A stretch of DNA of 64,000 nucleotides from Flavobacterium sp. MDT1-60 (GCF_014844035.1 NZ_CP062159.1:5394001-5458000), one strand, 5' to 3'. Shown: positions 32,020 to 41,417, numbered from the stretch's first letter. Notes: generated by a model not told the origin, from the letters alone. A program made the numbers and translations.

Positions 32020-33351
32020 TTAATAGTGGCATTTACCGCATTCTAAACCTCCCATTTGCGCTGCAGTTAATTTCTCTACACCGTATTTTTTAGAAAGTTC
32101 AGCATGAATTTTATCATAGTATGCATTTCCTTCCATTTTAACATCAGTTTTTCTATGGCAATCAACACACCATCCCATTGTTAATTTAGAATATTGCTTC
32201 ATGATTTCAAATTCCTGTACCGGACCGTGACATGTCTGACATTCAACTCCAGCAACATTTACGTGCTGAGAGTGATTGAAATACACGAAATCAGGTAAAT
32301 TATGAATACGAACCCATTTAACTGGCTGCGTTTTTCCAGTGTAAGCCTGTTTAGCCTTATCCCATCCAACAGCATCATATAATTTTTGAATTTGAGCATC
32401 ATAAAATGCTTTGCTGTACTCTGGAGTAGCAGTAGATTCAGCAACTTCAGAAATATTTTTATGACAGTTCATACAAACATTCAAAGAAGGAATACCAGCA
32501 TTTTTACTTACACGAGCTGCAGAGTGACAATATTTACAATTGATCTCGTTATCTCCAGCGTGAATTTTATGAGAATAGTGAATTGGCTGAATCGGCTCAT
32601 AATTTTGATCAACACCAACTTGCATCAAGAAAGCATAAACAAAATAACCGCTTGCCAAAAGAAGAAATATAGACGTAACTAATACTAAAAACTGGTTTTT
32701 AGCAAAAGCTTTCCAAATTGGAGTTCTAGCCTCTCTAGCAGGAATCTCAATACCATTTTTGCTGGCAACTTTTGTCAACACCTTATTTACCATCACTAAC
32801 ATGACAACCAAAATAGCCATCACAAGAGCAAGAGCACCTAAAATGATATTATTAGAAATACCACCTTCTTCAACTTTTGTTCCTGGAGGGGCAGCAGAAC
32901 CAGGCGCACCAGCTACAGGCTCAGCTTTTACTTCAGAAGTATAAGCAATAATATTATCAATATCAGCTTCAGCTAATTGAGGAAAAGAAGTCATCACAGA
33001 CTTATTGTTTTCTTCAAAAAGTTTAACAGCGACAGGATCGCCTGACTTAATCATGTCAGAACTGTTGTGCACCCACTTGTAAATCCAAGCCATATCATGC
33101 TTTGAAGCAACACCTCTTAAAGCAGGACCTGTTGATTTAGCATCTAATTTGTGACATGCAGCGCAATTTGCATTAAAAAGTTCCTTCCCTTTTACTGAAT
33201 CACCACCTGCAGTTGCAGCCGGAGCAGCAGCTTCAGGCGCCGCCGGAGCAGCAGCATCTTGAGCAAATGAAGTTAGGGAGAAAATAAGCGTTAGCGATAA
33301 GCTAAGCAGCAATTTTCTTGAGATCGAATTATGGTTACCCACCTTTTTCAT
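32020..33351 (-). CDS. actA: Alternative complex III subunit ActA (multiheme cytochrome c with extra monoheme domain)
   Basis: First gene of the respiratory operon. It has 443 residues and six CXXCH sites: CAACH near residue 63 in an N-terminal class I cytochrome domain (about 48-140), then CKYCH, CMNCH, CQTCH, CVDCH and CGKCH in the pentaheme domain (about 260-443). A cleavable signal peptide (about 1-31) and two hydrophobic segments (about 170-190 and 215-240) are present. The classical ActA is pentaheme, so the N-terminal monoheme domain is an addition. A strong TTG-N18-TAnnTTTG promoter lies about 90 bp upstream. Confidence 0.93.
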   Translation of the reverse strand: MKKVGNHNSISRKLLLSLSLTLIFSLTSFAQDAAAPAAPEAAAPAATAGGDSVKGKELFNANCAACHKLDAKSTGPALRGVASKHDMAWIYKWVHNSSDMIKSGDPVAVKLFEENNKSVMTSFPQLAEADIDNIIAYTSEVKAEPVAGAPGSAAPPGTKVEEGGISNNIILGALALVMAILVVMLVMVNKVLTKVASKNGIEIPAREARTPIWKAFAKNQFLVLVTSIFLLLASGYFVYAFLMQVGVDQNYEPIQPIHYSHKIHAGDNEINCKYCHSAARVSKNAGIPSLNVCMNCHKNISEVAESTATPEYSKAFYDAQIQKLYDAVGWDKAKQAYTGKTQPVKWVRIHNLPDFVYFNHSQHVNVAGVECQTCHGPVQEFEIMKQYSKLTMGWCVDCHRKTDVKMEGNAYYDKIHAELSKKYGVEKLTAAQMGGLECGKCHY

Positions 33352-33438
33352 ATAGTATAATAATTATCTACTAATTTTTGGTATGATTTTTACTGTAGTA
33401 AAACAATAAAAAACGAATACCCTCTTTTAAAACTTGCA

Positions 33439-33467
33439 CAAAAATACGACTTATGAACTATTCTCAA
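33439..33467 (-). promoter_or_regulatory. Main promoter of the act-cox operon
   Basis: On the minus strand TTG, 18 bp, then TATTTTTG: both elements of the Bacteroidota consensus at correct spacing. It lies 88 bp before the actA ATG and leaves an 80-nt leader. No comparable promoter was seen inside the operon, so actABCDEF-coxBA is probably one transcript of about 12 kb. Confidence 0.75.
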
Positions 33468-33544
33468 AACCTTAAAATAGTCTTAAATATCAATTTATAT
33501 CAATTCTAAATAATATTAAAATTTTCCATACAAACTTTAAATAC

Positions 33545-33552
33545 TATTTTTG
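33545..33552 (+). promoter_or_regulatory. Promoter -7 element of the SPOR gene
   Basis: TATTTTTG, 18 bp before the ATG at 33571. It is divergent from the act-cox promoter, in a shared 219-bp intergenic region. Confidence 0.5.
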
Positions 33553-33570
33553 CATAAAAACCATCACATT

Positions 33571-33960
33571 ATGAGAATTTTAACCCCTTCAAAACGAGTT
33601 TTCTTAACACTAACAATGTTAACATTAGCCTATAACATTAATGCTCAAGACCAAAATTTAACACTAAATCAGGATCCTAAATTTGACCAGTTATTGAATG
33701 ACAAGCGCAAAATTAACACGTCAATAAGCACAAACGATACTTATAAAATTCAAATTTTTAGCGGAAAAAGTGATGAGGCTAAAAAAACCTTATCCGATTT
33801 CAAACGAGAAAATAGCAACATCGATGGTACTATTATTTTCAACACACCAAACTATAAAGTAATTGTTGGAAATTTTAAAACCAGAATCGAAGCAGAACGA
33901 AATTTAGCTGAAATTAAAAAGAGATACAAGCTTGTATTTTTAATCAAACCAAGCAAATAA
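33571..33960 (+). CDS. Small exported SPOR-domain protein
   Basis: A 129-residue protein with a signal peptide (MRILTPSKRVFLTLTMLTLA, cleavage probably after NINA) and a C-terminal SPOR-like domain at about 54-126 (YKIQIFSGKSDEAKKTLSDF ... YKVIVGNFKTRIEAERNLAE). SPOR domains bind denuded peptidoglycan glycans, often at division sites. With no other domain this is a small periplasmic cell-wall binder. The ATG at 33571 is used because it gives the signal peptide and follows a promoter box; the frame begins at 33550. A perfect bidirectional terminator follows. Confidence 0.85.
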   Translation: MRILTPSKRVFLTLTMLTLAYNINAQDQNLTLNQDPKFDQLLNDKRKINTSISTNDTYKIQIFSGKSDEAKKTLSDFKRENSNIDGTIIFNTPNYKVIVGNFKTRIEAERNLAEIKKRYKLVFLIKPSK

Positions 33961-33973
33961 TTTCTCAAAATCA

Positions 33974-34017
33974 TTTAAACAAAAAAGCAACTCAATTGAG
34001 TTGCTTTTTTGTTTAAA
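33974..34017. terminator. Perfect 44-bp palindromic bidirectional terminator
   Basis: Arms of 20 bp (TTTAAACAAAAAAGCAACTC) and their exact reverse complement flank AATT. It serves the SPOR gene and, on the other strand, the gene ending at 34035. Confidence 0.9.
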
Positions 34018-34034
34018 TTAGATTAAAAATTGTA

Positions 34035-34544
34035 TTATTTTAAATCATTAAGCTCATCTTGTATTCGTTTATGCCTATCACTCCCTATTCCCGAACAATC
34101 AAACAGAGGTCTTTCATCCATCATTAAATAAAAATCTACTATTACTTCCTTTTTATTGTATATATCAATATAATCTGTCTCAACTGCTAAAAATGGATAG
34201 ACAACTGCTCGCATATAAAATGAATTTCCCTCTAGATTTCGGGTTCTAAAAGAATACTCTCCTTCATCTGTTGTAAAAAATTTAAAACAACCATCAGTCA
34301 ATTGTACATTACTTAGGGGCTTGCCGGTTTTAACATCAAAAACGTGTCCACGAATAGTCACACTTTTCCCATCCCTTATCAGAACCTCAACAGTTTCTTG
34401 TTTATTATTCAATTGCCCTTTACCTATGGTCACAGTATACCCACCTTTATTATTAGTTGGAATTAATTTTGTTTGCGCAAAAGAATACCCAATCATAAAA
34501 AACAAGCAAACAAATACTAAAACAATAAATTTATATTTTTTCAT
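34035..34544 (-). CDS. Exported protein with carboxypeptidase-regulatory-like fold
   Basis: 169 residues. A signal peptide (MKKYKFIVLVFVCLFFMIGY, then SFAQ) is followed by a beta-sandwich of the CarboxypepD_reg type at about 62-142 (VTIRGHVFDVKTGKPLSNVQ ... TDEGEYSFRTRNLEGNSFYM), the fold common at the N-termini of SusC-like proteins but here on its own. The C-terminal tail (RPLFDCSGIGSDRHKRIQDE) is of unknown use. Function unknown; it should be periplasmic or attached to the cell surface. Confidence 0.75.
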   Translation of the reverse strand: MKKYKFIVLVFVCLFFMIGYSFAQTKLIPTNNKGGYTVTIGKGQLNNKQETVEVLIRDGKSVTIRGHVFDVKTGKPLSNVQLTDGCFKFFTTDEGEYSFRTRNLEGNSFYMRAVVYPFLAVETDYIDIYNKKEVIVDFYLMMDERPLFDCSGIGSDRHKRIQDELNDLK

Positions 34545-34637
34545 AATAATAAATCATCTAAATTAACTTTAGCATCCATGACTTCTAAATCAACTTATTG
34601 GCATGATTCTAAGTCAATTTTCAAACCAAAATCATCA

Positions 34638-34818
34638 CTATATCTTCGGTAGCAGATCACTGTTTAATTTTGTAAAAAAGTCAACCAAATTCTTAATGAT
34701 ACTGTTTTAAATACTCCTAATTCGGAACCCTGTCCCTGAACTGAAACATTCTTTTCGTCATTTTCATAACTAAAATTACAGGAAGAAACTAGTACTAAAA
34801 AAAAAGTCCCAACTTCAT
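34638..34818 (-). pseudogene. Decayed or mis-called small lipoprotein gene
   Basis: On the minus strand an ATG at 34818 begins MKLGLFF but meets a stop within a T9 run. One base further in frame the same region reads FFLVLVSSCNFSYENDEKN, a clear lipobox (LVSSC), and continues for about 20 residues. A second shift at an A4 run (34705-34708) opens the tail NSIIKNLVDFFTKLNSDLLP before a TAG. Adding one base to each run would give an uninterrupted 60-residue lipoprotein. The start overlaps the terminator of the upstream DUF4920 gene. Modest confidence. Confidence 0.4.
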
Positions 34819-34827
34819 TGAGACTTT
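34803..34827 (-). terminator. Terminator of the DUF4920 gene
   Basis: On the minus strand AAAGTCTCAA pairs with TTGGGACTTT (one wobble pair) and runs into T9; 37 bp after the stop. It overlaps the start of the putative lipoprotein remnant. Confidence 0.7.
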
Positions 34828-34863
34828 CAATATAATTATGAGTGTTGAAACTGAAAGCTTAAT

Positions 34864-35373
34864 TTAATTCACCACCTTAATTCCATCTGCTAAAAACCGA
34901 ATCTCTTCTTTAGGCCCCTTAATTGCATCTATCTCTGATTGCGATTTTTTGGCATCTTTTGCATAATGTTTCAACTCTGCAACAGAGGTGATTTTTTTCT
35001 CAGCAACACCCTCTAAAACAACATTTTTACCTTTTAAAGCTGTGGGCACAAAAAATGCATAATCCTTCATTTTCACAAAAAAAGAAGCTCCATCTTTTGT
35101 TTTAACAGTTAACCAACACCCTCTTTTTTCACAGACGTCCGTTACTTCGCCTTTAACTGCAACCCTTTCTACCTTCTTTTCTTTCTGCAATATATTCTCC
35201 AATTTCTCAACTGAGATTGCTGAACCTTCTGAAACTTCAGAAATATCTACACCATAATAATCCCCAATTATAGCATCACCCATAGGAGGTGACACTTTTT
35301 CTACAGCTTCCTGCGCAAAAGAAATAGTTGAAAAACTTACAAAAACGATAATTGAATATACTAATACTTTCAT
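34864..35373 (-). CDS. DUF4920-family exported protein
   Basis: 169 residues. A signal peptide (MKVLVYSIIVFVSFSTISFA, then Q) and one DUF4920/OB-like beta domain at about 70-165 (VAVKGEVTDVCEKRGCWLTV, ALKGKNVVLEGVAEKKITSV). Two cysteines in VCEKRGCW are conserved in the family and could bind a metal or form a disulfide. Function is not established. It has its own terminator. Confidence 0.85.
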   Translation of the reverse strand: MKVLVYSIIVFVSFSTISFAQEAVEKVSPPMGDAIIGDYYGVDISEVSEGSAISVEKLENILQKEKKVERVAVKGEVTDVCEKRGCWLTVKTKDGASFFVKMKDYAFFVPTALKGKNVVLEGVAEKKITSVAELKHYAKDAKKSQSEIDAIKGPKEEIRFLADGIKVVN

Positions 35374-35484
35374 ATTTAAATAATTTCATCAAAAATAATA
35401 TTAAAATTTGAGAAAAGTAAAATATAATTTTTAAGCTCAATCAATTCTCCAAAAAACAAACATTCTTAAAACAGTGCTATAAAA

Positions 35485-35510
35485 AAAGCCCCAATTTTCA
35501 TTGGGGCTTT
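35485..35510. terminator. Terminator of rimP-nusA-infB
   Basis: AAAGCCCCAA / TTGGGGCTTT with a 6-nt loop, 20 bp after the infB stop; T7 follows on the minus strand. Confidence 0.9.
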
Positions 35511-35529
35511 AAAATATAATTATTGAATA

Positions 35530-38421
35530 TTATTTCAATTTCTTTTTAATTGCAACTTCATGGTATGCTTCAATAACATCTCTTTCTTCGATGTCGTTGT
35601 AACCTTTAATCTGAATACCACAATCGTAACCTTTAGAAACTTCTTTCACATCATCTTTGAAACGTTTCAATGCAACAAGCTCACCTGTATGCACCACTAC
35701 TCCTTCTCTGATAACTCTAATTTTAGAAGTTCTCATGATTTTACCATCCATCACCATACATCCTGCAATTGAACCTACTTTAGAAATTTTGAAAATCTCA
35801 CGAATTTCAGCAGTTCCTAAAATTTCTTCTTTCATCTCAGGAGCTAACATTCCTTCCATTGCATCTTTCAAGTCGTCGATAGCTGCGTAGATAATAGAGT
35901 AGTAACGGATATCGATTTCTTCCTTATCAGCCAATTGTCTCGCATTTCCTGCAGGACGAACGTTAAATCCGATAATGATTGCATCAGATGCAGAAGCCAA
36001 CATAACGTCAGTCTCTGTAATTGCTCCAACACCTTTATGGATAATATTAATTTGGATTTCTTCAGTAGAAAGTTTAGAGAACGAATCTGATAATGCTTCA
36101 ACAGATCCATCAACGTCTCCTTTAAGAATAACATTAAGTTCTTTAAACTGACCAAGAGCGATACGACGACCAATTTCGTCAAGCGTAATATGTCTTTGTG
36201 TACGTACAGATTGTTCACGCATTAATTGAGAACGTTTAGATGCAATTTGTTTTGCTTCTTTTTCGTCTTCAAAAACGTTGAATTTATCACCTGCAGTTGC
36301 AGCACCATCAAGACCTAAAACAGATACCGGAGTAGAAGGACCAGCTTCTAAAACAATATGCCCTCTTTCATCATGCATAGCTTTAATTTTACCATGATGT
36401 TTTCCAGCTAACATATAATCTCCAATTTTTAAAGTTCCATGTTGAACTAAAATTGTAGAAACATATCCTTTTCCTTTATCTAAGAAAGCCTCAACTACAG
36501 TTCCCTGAGCTGCTTTGTTTGGATTCGATTTTAAATCTAAAATCTCAGCTTCCAATAAAACTTTTTCTAACAATTCTTTTACTCCTGTTCCAACTTTTGC
36601 AGAAATATCATGTGACTGAATTTTTCCACCCCAATCTTCAACAAGTAAATTCATACCAGCCAAACGCTCTTTGATTTTCTCAACATTCGCATTTGGTTTA
36701 TCAATTTTATTGATTGCAAATATAATTGGCACTCCCGCAGCTTGTGCGTGAGAAATTGCTTCTTTTGTTTGTGGCATGATATCATCATCCGCAGCAACAA
36801 CAATAATAGCGATATCGGTAACCTGAGCTCCACGTGCACGCATCGCAGTAAACGCCTCGTGACCTGGTGTATCTAAGAATGCGATTTTTTGACCGTTGTC
36901 TAAAGTCACTCCATAAGCTCCAATATGCTGTGTAATACCTCCAGACTCCCCAGCAATAACATTTTCTTTACGAATATAATCCAGTAAAGATGTTTTACCG
37001 TGATCGACGTGACCCATTACAGTAACAATAGGCGCTCTAACAACTAAATCTTCTTCTCTATCAGCAACTACCTCAATAGCTTCTTCGATATCAACAGTGA
37101 TAAACTCAACTTCGTAACCAAATTCATCAGCCACAATAGTTAATGTTTCAGCATCTAAACGTTGATTCATGGTAACCATGATACCAAGTGACATACAAGT
37201 TCCAATTACTTTAGTAATCGGCACATCCATCATTATTGCAATTTCACCTACAGTAACAAATTCGGTAACTTTTATAGTTTTACTTCCTTCGTCTATAGCT
37301 CTTTGCTCCTCATCAGATTTCTGACGGTGCGTATCTCTTTTATCTCTTCTATATTTAGCAGCTTTAGATTTTCCACCTTTCCCTTGAAGTTTTTCAAGAG
37401 TTTCTCTAATTTGGTTTTTTACTTCCTCTTCAGTAGGCTCAACCTTAGCTACAATTGCAGGACGGTTTCCTTTTACAAAACCAGGCCTTGCACTTCTGTT
37501 AGCATTAAAGCCTCCTCCACCAGTATTTGGTGTAATTTTATTAGGATTTGGAGTTCCCGGTGCATTTCCCGTAGCAGGTTTTGGTGCACCTGGCGCTCCT
37601 GGTTTAGGAGCAATTCTTTTACGCTTATTTTTATTAGCGTTATTATTTGCACCCGGAGCTCCTGGTTTATTAGGAGTTATTTTTGGATCTTCTTTCTTTT
37701 TCTTAGGCTTATTAAATTGAGATAAATCAATTGTCTGCCCAGTCAAAGTAGTTCCTGATAATTTTTGATATTGAGTAGTGATAGTCTCTTCAGCAGTTGC
37801 AGGATCTGTTGAAACAACAGGCTCTTGCGCTACTTTTGGCACTGAAACTTCCGGACTAGCTTTTGCTTCTTTTTTCTCTGTAATAATAGGCTTTTCTACC
37901 TTTTTTTCTTCAGAAACGACAGGAGCAATAACTGCCTCAGACTGTACAATTTCTTTTTGAACAGGTTTTTCTGGTTGAGCTGGAGTAACAACTGCTTTTG
38001 GCTCTTCTGCTTTAGCAGGTTCCTCAACAGGAGTAGAAACAATTGCAGGTTTCTTTGGATTTAAATCAATTTTACCAACTTGAACAGGTCCGGTTACAAC
38101 AGCTCTCGCTTTTATAACCTCTTGTTGCTTTTGACGTTCTTCGTCTTGTCTGCGTTTGTCTTCAATTTCTTTCTCACGTTCAACACGCAAAGCCTCTTTT
38201 TCTTTTCTTTTCTCTTCTCCTACCTCTTTAGAAGCTTCCTTATTCCCCTTATCGCCCGCAAATTGGCTTTGTAGGATATTAAATTCGCTATCAGAAATTT
38301 TCGCATTTGGATTTGCATCAATAGCAATTCCCTTATCTTTTAGATAATCAACAGCTCTTTCTAACGAAATATTTAATTCCCTTAAAACCTTGTTTATTCT
38401 TATTACTCTCTCTTCAGACAT
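35530..38421 (-). CDS. infB: Translation initiation factor IF-2
   Basis: GTPase that brings initiator tRNA to the 30S subunit. It has 963 residues. Residues 1-60 form the IF-2 N-terminal helix bundle ([20 protein letters not shown]), about 65-340 are low-complexity Lys/Glu/Pro then Gly/Pro/Asn-rich linker, and the G domain begins with GHVDHGKTS at about 468, DTPGHEAF about 514 and NKID about 568. The C-terminal beta-barrels follow. Last gene of rimP-nusA-infB, 48 bp after nusA. Confidence 0.98.
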   Translation of the reverse strand: MSEERVIRINKVLRELNISLERAVDYLKDKGIAIDANPNAKISDSEFNILQSQFAGDKGNKEASKEVGEEKRKEKEALRVEREKEIEDKRRQDEERQKQQEVIKARAVVTGPVQVGKIDLNPKKPAIVSTPVEEPAKAEEPKAVVTPAQPEKPVQKEIVQSEAVIAPVVSEEKKVEKPIITEKKEAKASPEVSVPKVAQEPVVSTDPATAEETITTQYQKLSGTTLTGQTIDLSQFNKPKKKKEDPKITPNKPGAPGANNNANKNKRKRIAPKPGAPGAPKPATGNAPGTPNPNKITPNTGGGGFNANRSARPGFVKGNRPAIVAKVEPTEEEVKNQIRETLEKLQGKGGKSKAAKYRRDKRDTHRQKSDEEQRAIDEGSKTIKVTEFVTVGEIAIMMDVPITKVIGTCMSLGIMVTMNQRLDAETLTIVADEFGYEVEFITVDIEEAIEVVADREEDLVVRAPIVTVMGHVDHGKTSLLDYIRKENVIAGESGGITQHIGAYGVTLDNGQKIAFLDTPGHEAFTAMRARGAQVTDIAIIVVAADDDIMPQTKEAISHAQAAGVPIIFAINKIDKPNANVEKIKERLAGMNLLVEDWGGKIQSHDISAKVGTGVKELLEKVLLEAEILDLKSNPNKAAQGTVVEAFLDKGKGYVSTILVQHGTLKIGDYMLAGKHHGKIKAMHDERGHIVLEAGPSTPVSVLGLDGAATAGDKFNVFEDEKEAKQIASKRSQLMREQSVRTQRHITLDEIGRRIALGQFKELNVILKGDVDGSVEALSDSFSKLSTEEIQINIIHKGVGAITETDVMLASASDAIIIGFNVRPAGNARQLADKEEIDIRYYSIIYAAIDDLKDAMEGMLAPEMKEEILGTAEIREIFKISKVGSIAGCMVMDGKIMRTSKIRVIREGVVVHTGELVALKRFKDDVKEVSKGYDCGIQIKGYNDIEERDVIEAYHEVAIKKKLK

Positions 38422-38469
38422 ATAACCTTTTTATTATTACCTTTTTCGTTGTGTTGTTAGAGCAGATAA

Positions 38470-39723
38470 TTAGTTATCAAACTCTTCTTTTAGTATTTTC
38501 ATAACGTCAAGAATAGTTTCCTCTTCTAAATCCGTTCTTCTTACTAAATCTTCTACTTCTTGTTTTAGAATACTTTTTGCAGTATCTAAACCTATTTTAG
38601 CAAATTCTTCAATTACCCAGTCTTCGATTTCATCTGAAAACTCTGTCAATTCAACATCGTCTTCATCAGCCGTTGCTCCTGCAACATCTCCCTCACGAAT
38701 AACATCTAATTCGTAACCTGTTAGCTGACCTGCTAATTTAATATTGTGACCTCCTCTACCAATTGCCTTAGAAACTTCTTCTAATTTCAAGAAAACTTCA
38801 GCTCTTTTGTTTTCTTCGTCAATTTTGATAGAAGAAACCTTCGCAGGGCTTAATGCTCTTGTAATAAACAATTGAATATTACTTGTGTAATTGATTACGT
38901 CAATATTTTCGTTTCCTAGTTCACGAACAATTCCGTGAATACGAGATCCTTTCATACCTACACAAGCTCCAACAGGATCGATTCTGTCATCATAAGAATC
39001 TACCGCTACTTTTGCTTTTTCACCAGGAATACGAACTACATTTTTAACTGTAATTAATCCGTCGAATACTTCAGGAATTTCTTGCTCAAATAATTTCTCT
39101 AAAAACTTCTCAGAAGTTCTGGACATAATAATTTGAGGCTTATTTCCCTTTAATTCAACGCTTTCAATAATTCCACGAACATTATCTCCTTTACGGAAAA
39201 AGTCAGATGGAATTTGTTTTTCTTTCGGAAGTACAATTTCGTTTCCTTCATCATCAACTAAGATGACTACTCTAGGGCGTACGTGGTGCACTTCGGCAGT
39301 ATAGATATCACCGATAATATCTTTAAATTGCTTGTAAAGATTGGTATTATCGTGTTCGTGAATTTTAGATATTAAGTTTTGACGTAATGCCAAAATAGCT
39401 CTTCTTCCTAAATCAATCAATTTAACTTCTTCAGAAACTTCTTCACCAATTTCAAAATCCGCTTCGATCATTCTAGCTTCAGTCAGGGTAATTTCTTCAT
39501 TTTCAAAATCAAGATCTTCGTCAGCAACGATTACTCTCCTTCTCCAGATCTCCATATCTCCTTTATCAGGATTTATAATAATGTCGAAGTTATCATCAGA
39601 ACCGTATTTTTTCTTCAATGCATTTCTAAACACGTCCTCTAAAATTGCCATAAGCGTTACACGATCAATAAGTTTATTATCTTTAAACTCTGAGAATGAA
39701 TCGATTAATGCTAAATTTTCCAT
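38470..39723 (-). CDS. nusA: Transcription termination/antitermination factor NusA
   Basis: Binds RNA polymerase and modulates pausing, termination and antitermination. It has 417 residues: N-terminal polymerase-binding domain (about 1-130), S1 (about 135-200) and two KH domains (about 230-345, including DPVGACVGMKGSRIHGIVRE and AIGRGGHNIKLA). The acidic C-terminal segment (VAGATADEDDVELTEFSDEI onwards) is short, without the two acidic repeats of E. coli. It sits 13 bp after rimP. Confidence 0.97.
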   Translation of the reverse strand: MENLALIDSFSEFKDNKLIDRVTLMAILEDVFRNALKKKYGSDDNFDIIINPDKGDMEIWRRRVIVADEDLDFENEEITLTEARMIEADFEIGEEVSEEVKLIDLGRRAILALRQNLISKIHEHDNTNLYKQFKDIIGDIYTAEVHHVRPRVVILVDDEGNEIVLPKEKQIPSDFFRKGDNVRGIIESVELKGNKPQIIMSRTSEKFLEKLFEQEIPEVFDGLITVKNVVRIPGEKAKVAVDSYDDRIDPVGACVGMKGSRIHGIVRELGNENIDVINYTSNIQLFITRALSPAKVSSIKIDEENKRAEVFLKLEEVSKAIGRGGHNIKLAGQLTGYELDVIREGDVAGATADEDDVELTEFSDEIEDWVIEEFAKIGLDTAKSILKQEVEDLVRRTDLEEETILDVMKILKEEFDN

Positions 39724-39736
39724 GCGAATTCTTTAA

Positions 39737-40201
39737 TTAAAATGTTACTGTAACAATTGCCTCTTTAATTTCTGTATAAGGTATTTGTTGCTCTTTTTGA
39801 ACTGTTTCTTTTCCTTTTCCTACTTTTTTCGGTTCTCTTGCTTTCCAAGACAAAATTATAAAAACATCGTTAGCTTCCACTAATTCTGCTTCAATTTTTT
39901 CAGTATTTGTAGTAACAATCAATGTTCTACCAATATTTTTGATGTATTGCCTTGTCAATTTTAAAGGAGAACCTACTCCAACCGATGCCACTTCAAGCGA
40001 AAAATCCTGCTCTTCACGATCCAGATTATTCTCGATTGCACGACTAACATCAATGCAATCCTGTAGCGCCACTCCATTATCTCCGTCTAAACCAACACTA
40101 ATTTTAAAGGAGTCCGAAATAGACAGATCAATCAAAAAGATTGAAGGCTTTTCTAAAAGAGCCTCAGCGATTAATGTGTTTACTTTTTCTTTAAATGTCA
40201 T
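39737..40201 (-). CDS. rimP: Ribosome maturation factor RimP
   Basis: Needed for 30S subunit assembly. It has 154 residues, normal length. The ATG at 40201 ([19 protein letters not shown]) is preferred over the upstream frame to 40237 because a strong leader hairpin lies in between. The core [21 protein letters not shown] at about 77-97 is typical. First gene of rimP-nusA-infB. Confidence 0.95.
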   Translation of the reverse strand: MTFKEKVNTLIAEALLEKPSIFLIDLSISDSFKISVGLDGDNGVALQDCIDVSRAIENNLDREEQDFSLEVASVGVGSPLKLTRQYIKNIGRTLIVTTNTEKIEAELVEANDVFIILSWKAREPKKVGKGKETVQKEQQIPYTEIKEAIVTVTF

Positions 40202-40214
40202 AATTTTATAAAAA

Positions 40215-40235
40215 GAGGGGACACTTAGTCCCCTC
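40215..40235 (-). promoter_or_regulatory. Hairpin with U tract in the rimP leader
   Basis: GAGGGGAC-taagt-GTCCCCTC, an 8-bp stem followed on the minus strand by T5, ending 13 nt before the rimP ATG. Its form is that of an intrinsic terminator or attenuator inside a leader of about 56 nt. Confidence 0.6.
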
Positions 40236-40263
40236 ATTATTTAGATTTTAATAAATAACGGTG

Positions 40264-40271
40264 CAAATATA
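40264..40271 (-). promoter_or_regulatory. Promoter -7 element of rimP-nusA-infB
   Basis: TATATTTG on the minus strand, 63 bp before the rimP ATG, upstream of the leader hairpin. Confidence 0.6.
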
Positions 40272-40297
40272 GTGTTTTTTTTATAAATCAAAATAAA

Positions 40298-40328
40298 TTG
40301 ATTGCTCTAAAAATATTTCTTATCTTTA
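40298..40328 (+). promoter_or_regulatory. Promoter of the universal stress protein gene
   Basis: TTG, 20 bp, then TATCTTTA, one base off the TAnnTTTG consensus, 51 bp upstream of the ATG at 40379. Confidence 0.45.
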
Positions 40329-40378
40329 TAGAAGCATTAAAATCACGGATTATTCAAATAATTTAACCTCAAAAAATT

Positions 40379-41203
40379 ATGAAACGAATTTTAGTCCCTA
40401 CTGACTTTTCAGAACACGCAGAAGACGCCCTAAAAGTTGCCGCTCAAATCGCTAGAAAAAACGATTCAGAAATCATCATTTTACACATGCTTGAACTACC
40501 ACACCAAATGAACGACGCCATACTTGGCGGCTCAAGCATTCCGGAAACTATGCTTTTCATGAAAAAAGCAAACGAAATGCTTGATAAGATCTCGTCAAAG
40601 CCTTACTTAGATGAAATTCCTGTGACTGAAATTGTAAAAATGGACAAACCCATTCACGGAATCACACAAGTTAGCAAGGATTATGATGTTGACTTAATCA
40701 TCATGGGATCACATGGTTCTTCCGGTGTTGAAGAATTATTAATTGGTTCCAACACTGAAAAAGTTGTTCGGAATTCAGAAATCCCTGTTCTGGTTATCAA
40801 AAAAGACATTTCTAATTTTAATGTATCCAATATTGTTTTTGCTTCTGATTTTTCTGCAGAAACAAAAAAACCATTCGAAAAACTCCTAAACTTCACCAAA
40901 TTCTTTGAATCAAAAATACACCTGGTTACAATCTGCACACCAAACAGCTTCAAACCGACACATGTTATCGAAAAAGCGATGAAAAATTTCATAACCGAAT
41001 TCAATATTACCAATTATACCACTCAAATTTACAACGACACTAATATTGAAAAAGGAATTATCAATTTCGCAAATAGTATAAATGCAGACATCATAGGAAT
41101 GTGTACTCACGGAAGAACCGGTTTTGCACACTTTTTTAACGGAAGTATCAGCGAAGGCTTGGTCAATCATGCTGTTCGGCCTGTTATTACTTTAAAAATT
41201 TAA
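40379..41203 (+). CDS. Universal stress protein, tandem UspA domains
   Basis: 274 residues in two UspA-like domains, about 1-142 and 148-274. The first has the ATP-binding signature GSHGSSGVEELLIGSNTEKV at about 112-131. The second ends MCTHGRTGFAHFFNGSISEG, with the G-2x-G-9x-G spacing partly kept. Such tandem proteins bind nucleotides and respond to starvation or oxidative stress, but the exact role is unknown. It is monocistronic and convergent with the tRNA-Gln genes, sharing their terminator. Confidence 0.92.
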   Translation: MKRILVPTDFSEHAEDALKVAAQIARKNDSEIIILHMLELPHQMNDAILGGSSIPETMLFMKKANEMLDKISSKPYLDEIPVTEIVKMDKPIHGITQVSKDYDVDLIIMGSHGSSGVEELLIGSNTEKVVRNSEIPVLVIKKDISNFNVSNIVFASDFSAETKKPFEKLLNFTKFFESKIHLVTICTPNSFKPTHVIEKAMKNFITEFNITNYTTQIYNDTNIEKGIINFANSINADIIGMCTHGRTGFAHFFNGSISEGLVNHAVRPVITLKI

Positions 41204-41241
41204 ATCAAATTTATCAGGATTCTTTAAATTTATTCCATAAA

Positions 41242-41267
41242 AAAAGCCTCTCAAATGAGAGGCTTTT
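41242..41267. terminator. Bidirectional terminator between the Usp gene and tRNA-Gln copy 1
   Basis: AAAAGCCTCTC / GAGAGGCTTTT, loop AAAT, with T tracts on both strands. It ends 4 bp before the tRNA and is also the terminator half of the tandem 176-bp repeat. Confidence 0.9.
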
Positions 41268-41270
41268 ATG

Positions 41271-41341
41271 TTGGTCTACAAGGACTCGAACCTTGAAAGA
41301 CTGCACCAAAAACAGTTGTGTTACCATTACACCATAGACCA
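41271..41341 (-). tRNA. tRNA-Gln (anticodon TTG), copy 1
   Basis: 71 nt without encoded CCA. Acceptor arm TGGTCTA / TAGACCA plus discriminator A, D stem GTGT/ACAC, anticodon stem ACTGT/GCAGT with loop TTTTGGT giving anticodon TTG, and T arm AAGG-TTCGAGT-CCTT. Identical to copy 2. It has its own promoter (41362-41391) and terminator. Confidence 0.95.
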
Positions 41342-41361
41342 GCAGTGCGGTTAAGCGAGTG

Positions 41362-41391
41362 CAAAATTAAAACTTTATTTAGTTTATACAA
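41362..41391 (-). promoter_or_regulatory. Promoter of tRNA-Gln copy 1
   Basis: On the minus strand TTG, 19 bp, then TAATTTTG: full -33/-7 consensus, 21 bp before the tRNA. Confidence 0.75.
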
Positions 41392-41417
41392 ATTTAAAGA
41401 AAACTTTTTTGCATAAA

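Noticed and set aside
37303..38347. Several plus-strand frames of 60-140 codons opposite infB
   Set aside because: They are antisense to the IF-2 low-complexity linker and owe their length to its biased composition. No start context or homology.
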